From contig NW_003546282.1 in assembly GCF_000090795.2 (NCBI RefSeq), positions 308,686 to 372,685 of the forward strand: a stretch of DNA of 64,000 nucleotides, in the 5' to 3' direction. Origin of the DNA: Amphimedon queenslandica. Lineage: Eukaryota; Porifera; Demospongiae; Haplosclerida; Niphatidae. The stretch's first letter is position 1. Each line of letters starts with the position of its first letter. Positions 47,574-56,862 of the stretch are shown piece by piece. A program made the position numbers and the translations under genes. The notes under the pieces were generated by a model. It was given only the letters and a program-made list of their open reading frames with translations. It was not told the DNA's origin and made no database searches.

Positions 47574-50500
47574 CCTCTGGGTTTGCCATAAACAATTGTC
47601 GGTAGTGAGGTTTACAAAAGAACTTTCCAGGTGCTCCGTTTTCTCCCTTTGACATTGCAAAGTTCCCGAGATTCAACTGAGAGTTGCAATGAGAGCAACG
47701 AAAACAATTACTAAAAAACAAAAAAATTAAATTAAATTAAAATGTGCTAAATGACGCCTACCGATGAAAGAAGACATTGTTTGCTGACATTTTCTCCATC
47801 AAATACACTTTTTTCTCACAAAAGAAGCAAATGTCACTAGCCACAGCTGGTGAGCCAAAAGTACTGATAGGACGAGGACCAGTCTAATAATAGTAACAAT
47901 CAATATTAATACATGCTATTATTAGCATATCATTAAATCATTGTAAATTCTATTTATAGTAACAATTAATGGTAATACACTTTTAGCAACAATTTACGTG
48001 CTATTAATAGTACATCATCATTACATCATCGTGAATTCTATTTATAGCAATGTGTCATACCTTTTGAACATTAGGAGCTGATTTTGGAGTATTCGGCCCT
48101 TGGCCAGACTGTCCTTTTGATTTAGCATTAGTCTCAGTTCCTGTAGCAGCTGCTCCACCTTTAGCAGGAGGAGGGGTTGTCTCCTTCTCCTCTTTCTCTT
48201 TTATCGTCTCTTGGACCTTCTCCTTCTTCTCCCTTCGGCTCTTTTGCTCTTTTTTATTCGGAGAGAGGCTCCGCCTCAAACTGTTTGTATCAGTACCCCA
48301 TGAGTCCGCTGGACTGACTGATAAAAGACTCTTAGAGTTCTTCCTACTTAACTTCCGCATCAGTTTCCCTTTCTTAGAGCCGCTGGAAGGAGTAGCACCT
48401 GAAGAAGTGACTGATGCTAGAGGTAAAGGCTCTAAATTAAGGAAGGTCTCGTAGACTGAGGACAAGTACGTGAAGAGGGTTAGGCGATCAGGGTCGTTCA
48501 TTTCGGAGGGTTTTATCAACTGAGGGATGTTGAAGTGCTTCTCCAGTAGAGAGAACGCTAACTTATTATTGGTCATTTGATTACCAGAAGAGAGGGAAGA
48601 GAACTGAGGGCTAGAGGAGCAAATGAAACATGAATAAATATGTAATTATTTGTCAGTGCAATTTTAATCGTGTGTGCATTATATTAGCAGTTACTGATGC
48701 ATTGGGGTATGTTTGATTTAAGAATTTTAAAATTAATAGCATTTAACTTATACATTGTAGATCACTCTATATTTCAAAGACCCATTAGTGTAAATTCACT
48801 ACAATCAATTGTATGTAGACACAATGTGTGCTTACATTATGGTTGGATTGTAATGATGAATTAATGAACAGAGGACCATCCCATCTCTAAACGACCTTGC
48901 TAAATCATTAATTCTCAGGTTAGGATAATCCTTCAGCTCCTCCTTGAACCATTTCATTATCACCTGCTTATCAGCCAACACTTTATCACCTAGATAAGAA
49001 TAGGTGTGGTCAAGGGTGGAGTTATGGGCGTGGCTTACTCTCAGGTGTTCCATATAATGCCCGGGTAACTTGACCTGCTTGGTTAATGGGACGTGAGGGG
49101 GTCTTACGCAATGGTTTAGGAGGAGGAGGGGCTACTCTCTTTGGAGTGATAGTAGGAGTGCCTTTTGGAGTCGTCTCTATTGCAGGTGTGGTACTTGTAG
49201 GCGTGGCCTTTGAGCCGATATCATTTGGAGGTGTGGTCACATTGGGTGTGGTTATTGAAGGCGTGGTCTTAGGTTTAGAAGGTGTTAGTTTTGTAGGTGT
49301 AATTTCAGGAGGTGCTAACGATACTAAAATGAATCAATAATTAAAATTAAATAAAAACTGATTAAATATACCGTTATTATTCACAGGTGTAGCTAAAGGA
49401 GGTGTGGCTAAAGGAGGCGGGGGTTGAGGAGGCGTGGCTTGAGGAGAAGGAGGGGTCAGGTCCAATTCACCATCAAAGTCATACAACTGCTTAACATTAG
49501 CTGGTTTTACGATCTATTGAACAACAAATAAACAACACAGCTGGACTATACACTCACCCCTATATTAAGGTTAGGGTATCTTGTTCTAGGGTCAATGGTG
49601 TAAGCTGCAAATTTCTTTGAAAGATTGTCTGGTTTAGTTTGAGTGAGTCTTTGAAAGAGGCTCTCCCTCTCGGCTAGTAGCTCAAGTACTTTACGTCCTT
49701 CTCCAAACCCACGGACCATCCAGGCAGCATCCATTGCACTGAGGAAGCCACGGGCACACCCAGTGCCCTGGGGCCAAAACGGCTAATGGAGTAATGGATA
49801 CAGAAAGTAAATAATGAAATAACAAATGAATAACAACCAAAAAATGAACTGCATGCTATATACATGTACATGCATAGTCCATTCTGTCAATTACTACATG
49901 TGTACATGCACTTATTATTACCAAAGACCAAAGTCCCTGTACTATATGCATGGTCTTTGGTTAAATTTCATGAAAATTGAAAAGGAGATAATTCTCCATT
50001 TCAAGATGTCTTACTTGCACTAAACTGTCTCCAACGAGACAAATAAGGAGATCAGTGTCATCTCTACTCACTGCTCTTGCTGCATACTCTGCTTGGTATA
50101 TTGAGGTGAAGTCAAACAGATCAACATCAGGTTGACCTTTGTGATTCATCTATTGGAGAGGAGAGAGGAGGAGGGAGAAGGGGGGAGAAAGAAGGGGGAG
50201 AAATGGGAAATGAATACACACTATGTACACTGTACTAGGAAATAGGAACAGGTAATTAAATAATTAATTTACCACTTAACTGAAAGTAAAAAGTAATGTT
50301 TACAAAACAAATGCAAGTAACCTCTTCATATCTCTATTTCCCAACTCTCTCTCCCTTTTTCACCCTCTCTCCCCCCTCTCTCTCTCTTACAGCAAAGTCC
50401 AGCTGTGGTAGTTCAGTCGACCAATCAGCTGCTTCAATGGCATATTCACACATTTTCTTCATGTTCCTATTACTTGGAGCCAACAGCTGTTGGACATCAG

Positions 50501-52224
50501 GATAATCCTATTAATAATAATAATTAACACGATTACTATTATAGCCTATAAACGATTTTTAATTACTAATATCTCATAACATACAATCATTTTCAATTAC
50601 TTTAATCAGGACTCCTTTATCCAGCAGACTGTCCTTCTTCGCAGTCATTATGAAGTAGTGAGTGTCGTCTCTATAATAGACGATATTCTCAAGGTCTATC
50701 CCGGTATCCTCTCGTAAGTCCTTGAAGAACTTTTGATTGAAAATGAAAGCAACTCCACTAATCTCCTGAACAGCTGCTTCATCCTGTGTCCGATGATTGA
50801 TGAAATTAGCAGTGATGGCTAGAGCAAGCTTAGCTCTCAGCTCCTTCCTATCAAAACCAGGTATCCGACTGTTCTTACCCTCGGCACCAACCAGGACACT
50901 AAAGTCTATGTCGTTAAGTGGATGGTTGCTAGGGAGGAAGTCAGCATGCCACGCCCTCCCGCCCCCAGGTTCTTTAATTTTAACGAACTCGATACCAAAA
51001 TAAATCCTTACCCCAAACATGAGTGAGGTCTTTAGTAGTATTGACTGTAGCGATCTGATGCCTAAGAGAAGGAAAAGAATGTGAACCGTTTGGCATTTTG
51101 TCTTTATGTTTATCATTTTATTGGCTTATAAAAGGAATCAGATGAAAAGGAATGATACGTAATATGCCAAATTGCAAATAGTAAATATCATAAATATGAA
51201 AAATCATGATCATCACATGTTTCGATATACAAACAAATTTATGCTGACACAAGTTTATGTTACGCTACATGTACATGTACATGATGGCCATGTTCATTAA
51301 TGCTACAAATTGCAACGATTATAAAGATATTATCAAAGTCCATGTTCTCTAATTCTCAAGTTCGATGAAGTGGATCGAAGGGAAAAGATGTCAGGTATAA
51401 TCAATAATATTTAAAATATTTGTAGTAAATGCCAGCTGAGTAAGAGAGGAGAAAAAGAGAGAGAGAGAGGGAGGAACAGGTTCTTACTGATATGATCAAG
51501 AGAGCCAGCACAAAACTGTCCATAAAACTTCTTAGCCCCTAGCCTCTTCAAGTCGTCAATAGTGAATGGCCACAAATGCAAAACATTGTTGCGAGAGAAA
51601 TAAGGTCGCTTCTCCACAACGACAATGTCACAGCCTAGCAACGCAGCCTCAATAGCAAACCTCATACCAACGGGACCACACCCAACGACGCATACCGAGG
51701 TACCTTGACACGCCTTTTGGTTCTTATACTCGTTAAGTTGAACCTACGAGAGAGAGGGAGAGAGAGGAGGAGAGAGAGTTAGGGAAATTTGTTATGGGAA
51801 GCAACAATAGAGACATCATGTGAATGCTAAATGAAAACATTTTTATAACACGGAGCTAAAATAAACTGAATGCCACCCAAATGTTGTCATTACACATTAC
51901 AAAATCTTATGTACATTATTTATAAACAGACACACAATGTTGCTTTGTTCAGTTAATATTATTTACTTTCTTGTCCAGAAGCTCCCAGAGGGTCTTTGCC
52001 TTCCAGTGCGTTAGTTTGCTCTTCAAAGAGTGATAAAGGGAGACTCCATACGCCTCCTTATCTATGCCCAGTTTGTCTTTGAGCAAAGAGAAAGAGCCAA
52101 TTATCTGCGGTACGTCCCAGGCCTTCTCTGTGAAGTATGTGAATATTTCTGCTGGATCAACTAGCGAGCGGTAACCTTCAGAGCTGTCTCTGTCCCCTGC
52201 TGTAACTGGAGCTGATGTAGCCAT
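45177..52224 (-). CDS. MICAL: MICAL: flavin monooxygenase, CH, LIM and bMERB domains
   Basis: FAD/NADPH enzyme that oxidises actin methionines and so disassembles filaments, downstream of plexin and Rab signals. Exons from the start: 52224-51967, 51743-51488, 51061-50601, 50507-50391, 50149-50015, 49782-49558, 49513-49372, 49323-49039, 48989-48836, 48610-48061, 47883-47762, 47710-47575, 47494-47240, 47171-46718, 45792-45513, 45453-45392, 45271-45177; 1328 residues. FMO ~1-480 with [10 protein letters not shown], a VVEKR strand end and [19 protein letters not shown]; a Thr/Pro-rich linker; CH ~625-735 ([12 protein letters not shown]); LIM ~875-945 ([35 protein letters not shown]); Rab-binding bMERB coiled coil ~1130-1275 ([19 protein letters not shown]). 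It ends in the odd tail SWWPW. All expected MICAL modules are present. Confidence 0.94.
45815..46690 (+). repeat. Satellite array 2: ~177-bp monomer, about five copies, in MICAL intron
   Basis: Same monomer and same plus-strand orientation as the ANKS1-intron array (GAGCTGATTCCGACTTCAA, AAGTTACGGCCATTTT, GGCTATAGCCCATGG). It fills the intron that interrupts the bMERB region (between exons 46718-47171 and 45513-45792). The translated frame beginning [10 protein letters not shown] is a product of the repeat. Confidence 0.95.
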
Positions 52225-52467
52225 TGCAAAAGAGAGGGAGAGAAAGGAGAGACAATGTCACCACGAAATTGTCCACCTGTTTTTAATAACCTTTTAATAA
52301 CTTTATTGTAAACAGTAACACGATGCATCCTGAAATTCCGGATACTATAAACACATGCCGGCACGTGTAAATTGAACACATACCCACGTGCATACACGTG
52401 GGTTCTAGTATACTATTCCGGGGTTGTTTGCATAGGATATTCATGTGCCTAGCTGACTACCTGAGAG
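52225..52467. promoter_or_regulatory. Bidirectional promoter MICAL / mL63
   Basis: 243 bp between divergent start codons. Includes two CACGTG-type E-box palindromes, within CCACGTGCATACACGTGGG at about 52384-52402, and CGGCACGTGT at about 52360. Function is inferred. Confidence 0.5.
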
Positions 52468-52807
52468 ATGTGGTTAAGTAGGATTTTGTTCGGTAGCAGA
52501 AGTACGCCTGGTCTCCAGTGGACAGGAAAGCATCGAAGAGTGAGGAAATTCACTAAATCAATGGAAATGAACCGGGCAAAGGAAGCTGTAATGGTTGCCA
52601 GGGTAAAGTCAAGCCACACCTACTCTTCTAAACGCCCTTCCCCTGCAGGTAGAGAACGTTCTTTCAAGAACCTATCTGTCAGTAGCTGAGGAAGAGTGTC
52701 AGACATTAGCTAAGGAGAGACGAGCTGAGTACATCCCAAAATGGAGGAGAAAGAAACTCTTAAAATGGAAGAAAAGAGAACAGACTCCATTTCAAATATT
52801 TAAATGA
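52468..52807 (+). CDS. MRPL57: Mitochondrial large-ribosomal-subunit protein mL63 (MRPL57/MRP63)
   Basis: Small basic protein of the mitochondrial 39S subunit. Exons: 52468-52602 and 52649-52807; 97 residues (human 102). The family hallmark is seen at residues 15-30: GLQWTGKHRRVRKFT, aligned with the human GRQWIGKHRRPR. The rest is rich in Arg, Lys and Trp (YIPKWRRKKLLKWKKR). Found as a two-exon gene with a 46-bp intron, so it was easy to miss as a short frame. The divergent neighbour is MICAL. Confidence 0.87.
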
Positions 52808-53019
52808 TTAATTAATCGACGAGCCTTTGGACTGTAATATTTAAAACTGTGTAATATAATAGACATATGACAATATAAGTGATGGATAGTGTTAGTTATA
52901 ATACATTTATTAGTGATAATACATACACATAGATACAGATAATATATATACATATGGAGTTAAGAACAACATGAATTAATTATAATACATGTACATTGTT
53001 ATAGGTAATCTCCTTCTCT

Positions 53020-54256
53020 TCATACAAGTAATACTTTAGATACTATACTGATCTTTCTTCTTTTCTTCACTCTACCAGTTTCCTGTGGCAGATCAATGAT
53101 ATCTTGACTGTTTGATAGTTGGAATTCAACTGTAGGATCCACCAGTGAGCGAGGTCTTTTGGCAGCAAGACGTGGTGACCTACGCACCACTGGTGGGTCT
53201 GGGTTCTTCCCATCGTCTACTGAAGTGTTAGCAGCAGTATCTGGTGCTGACTAAAAGAGACAGTTAGACACTTTTATAGTTGGGATGTAATCATTTAAAC
53301 TAATAAACAATGGCTAAATTCCTTGATACACTACATGCAACTTATAAAAGAATAATCTTAATGTATAAACACTATTCTTTAGCCTTACCTTATCGTTTGA
53401 TTGTTTTAGATTCATCGAAGATGTCTTAACTGTTAATTGTTCAACAGTAACTCCTTTATTACTAGCTTCATCTTTATCACTTTTGTTGCTCCTTCTCCTT
53501 GTTTGTGTTTTTTCAAGTGGACTATCAACTTCTGTCTTGAAATATTTCTTTAGCGCAACTGATTCAATGACATCTTTCAATATAACCTTCCATAGGCGTC
53601 CATTGCTGAATGAACATGAAATACAGTGGTGTGATTGAGTAGTCCTTACCCTCTTTTTGGTGCTTTAACAAACCCTTCTTCCTCAAGACGAGCAACTAAA
53701 CGCTGAGCAATAATACTGCTAACACCTAACAGAGAAAGAGAGAGAGGCAGTGAAGACAGTCTCTCCTAATTAATCTCTCACTCATTTTTTTGACAAGATG
53801 GTAAGGTATAATCCTTGGTATTTTTAAACACAAGAGTAACAAACGACGCCATAAACAAAAGAACCTTCTCTCGCTGAGGCCCATCTTTACCAGTTGAATA
53901 TCTGTACAGATTGAACCACTACCAGCCTTCAGAGAGAAAGAGTGGTTATGAGTTGCTAATACACTAACTTTGTGACAGAGGTCACAGTAGTGTAGTTCAG
54001 GTACATCATCAGCTGTTCTTAGTCCAAAGCAGTTAGCATGTTGCCAGTAATGGCATGATTCACATGCTACCATCAGACCTTCATCCTAATATTAAGAAAG
54101 TTACTTGCATATATTGTTAGTACTGTACTTCGTTATAGCCACAGGGACATTTCACAATGAGAGAATCAGTATCAACTGGTGGTCCTTTACCAAGTAATGG
54201 AGGAGAAGGAGCATCTTCATTAATATCAGCTTTAAGTAAATATAATTAATAATAAT

Positions 54257-54289
<33 letters not shown>

Positions 54290-55130
54290 TAGCTCAACCT
54301 TGTTCCATAGGAGAAGGCTCAGTAGCAATACCTATAACAAATAAATAAATATTATTATCATTGTTGTCATTATTACTGTTGTTGTTAGTTGAAGCTATTG
54401 CTGTATCCAGTTCCTGTTCTACAGTGATGTCTCCATCATTATCTTGAGTACCTTCATCTTTTACTCCTCCATCTTCACATACAAACTGATCAGCACTTGT
54501 CTTTATCCTTAATTTAACACTGAAAGAGTACATGTATGTATATCATGTATGTATGTTTGAATGAATAGCAGTTACCCTGTACTGCAAAAGAACTTATTTT
54601 AACTTACGAATGAAATGGCTACAAAATAAAATAAAGTTTAAATGTTTAAAAATCACAAATTAATGCCTTACAGTGTAAATGTCTCCCACATTAATATTCA
54701 TTGGCTCGTTAATAAAATTATCATCAGTATCCTCTCCAGCCTAATTAATCAATAATAGTTAATAATAATCAATAATAATTAATAATAATACCTTAAAGCC
54801 AGGTGGCTCATAATCAGGAGGAGTTACTAAAGCATAATAAATACATCACAGATTTAATAATATAATATTAATAAATTAATTACCTTCATCATAATAAAAC
54901 AGTTTCATTGTCATTAGTGCCTCGTCTAATAATTAATTGACAATTAATTAACTAATCCCTCCCATTATTACCTGGTAAAGGTTTCAGTGTCTGTGTCAGT
55001 ACTACGATGGTTCTTAATAATGTTGTGGTAGCTTTACGTGTCTCATTCGGACTGGCTGCTTGTGCTAGTTTAGTTCCGTTACGATATATACTGATAGAAT
55101 CATCAGTCCTGTCAGTGGTGTAAGAAAACT

Positions 55131-55161
<31 letters not shown>

Positions 55162-55932
55162 GAGGGAGTGTATTATTATTATTATTATGTACAATTTACC
55201 TTGAATGTGTAAGACTCAACAACAGCCTAAGAGAGAGAGAGAGAAGGACAGTTATAATAATTATTATTATTACATATAAGTGTGTACACACATCTGGTTC
55301 TTTTTCATTTCTATAAATTGACATCACTATCATACGCAGCTATGAGATGAAAAGAAATAAAATGAGAATTATTATCATTTATTGACTATTAACGTACATA
55401 TTTCTTATCAAGAGCATCGAAGCAACCTTTGACCCTTTGAGTGTGCGTCGTAAGATTAATAAATAAATTAAAAATAAAATTACCCACCATTTAATAACTT
55501 GACATGCACCAGGGCAAGCACTGTCATCCCTCAATATCTTGAGATTAAGATCTATTTCGATATACAAATAAATTAATAATATGATGAAGAATAACCTTCT
55601 AAACAACGATCCCCAAAAGCATGCTCAGGGAATATTGTCCTGAAAAAATGAAAAATTATACTTGCAAAGTCAGCGTTGATAGTTTGTACCTAAGGTAAGT
55701 GATATTTGACACCTAAAGTGTGAGAAAAATAATTAAAATTGAGGAATAAGCAGTGACTCACAGCCACAGCCAGTAGCTTCTTTACGAATAATGTTGACTG
55801 TTGCTGGGTGACTTGTTCCACTGGGAATACGCTAGACCACTAGAAAGAGATAAACCATTTGAATAATGAGTCTCTTACCGTCCCAATTTTCTGTTTGTCA
55901 ACTTTTTTCCTAACTAACTGAGCAGTAGCCAT
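53020..55932 (-). CDS. HORMAD1: HORMA-domain meiotic axis protein with PHD finger and winged helix (HORMAD/Hop1-like)
   Basis: Component of the meiotic chromosome axis promoting double-strand breaks and homolog bias. Exons from the start: 55932-55879, 55839-55762, 55712-55690, 55639-55596, 55551-55488, 55434-55398, 55339-55292, 55226-55200, 55128-54972, 54925-54884, 54826-54792, 54740-54672, 54618-54608, 54519-54377, 54331-54299, 54229-54129, 54085-53969, 53926-53782, 53725-53650, 53605-53389, 53250-53020; 583 residues. The HORMA domain spans ~18-240 (TLFVKKLLAVAVSNITYLR, FPEHAFGDRCLED, MTMKLFYYDEVTPPDYEPPGF). A PHD finger follows (KCPCGYNE, ACESCHYWQHANCF, YCDLCHK; residues ~315-362), then a winged-helix-like part (VSSIIAQRLVARLEEEGFV) and a basic tail with RRSPRLAAKRPR. 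One exon is only 11 nt. It is closer to HORMAD1/2 than to MAD2 by the DEVTPPDYEPPGF block. Confidence 0.9.
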
Positions 55933-56046
55933 TCCTCTCCGCCTGTTCTTTTTGTAATTTCCCGCTTTGCTTTTATTAGTATACGGAGAAATACCGAAGA
56001 TGAGCCTGATGAGGTGATGAATAATTAATTAATTAGTTAATTAATT
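55933..56046. promoter_or_regulatory. Bidirectional promoter HORMAD / PUS1 with E2F-like site
   Basis: Only 114 bp separate the two start codons. TTTCCCGC at 55958-55965 fits the E2F/DP consensus. Vertebrate meiotic genes are commonly controlled through E2F6-type sites, so the link is attractive but unproven. The PUS1 side is an ATTAATTA-rich tract. Confidence 0.55.
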
Positions 56047-56809
56047 ATGCTAATATTAAGAAAAGCATGGAGACACATTGTTAAGTGGAGAGAGAAGATT
56101 CCAATAATGGCTGAATCCCTTGAACCTCCAGCAAAAAGAATAAAAACACAAGAAGAAGAACAAGCAGAAGGCAATGGAGTTGAAGAGAATAAATCATTAT
56201 TGGTATATTAATTATGAATAATTAATTATAATAATTACGTATTTATTAGAAAAGACGAAAGTGTGCACTAGTCATAGCTTATTGTGGTAAAGGGTACATG
56301 GGGATGCAAATGTAAGTTAATAACTATTAATAAATCTAGCCACACCTCTTAACCACACCCCTAAGGAACCCAGGAGTCCCTACTATTGAAGGAGAGCTCA
56401 TGACTGCACTGTGGAAAGCAGGAGCAATATCTGAGGCTCATAAAGACAGTCAGAACAAGCTCGGCTTTCAACGCTGTGGAAGAACTGACAAAGGAGTGTC
56501 AGCTGCAAGACAAGTAGTGTCACTAAAGATAAGTTATCAATAGTAGTTATTAGTAGTTATTAATTTTTATTATATTTACATGGTACCTCATCAGTCCATG
56601 GTCTCAGCTATTAATGAGCACCTCCCAGAACAAATCAGAATTATTGGTAATTGTAGTAACATTGAGTTATTGGGAATTACACTGCTTAGGTTTGAAGAGG
56701 GTTTCTAAAAGTTTCAATAGTAAGAATGCCTGCACTTCAAGACTATATGAGTACTTGCTACCAACTTATGTGTTTGCTCCTTTTAAAGTAAGAATTATTG
56801 TTTAATTAT

Positions 56810-56862
<53 letters not shown>

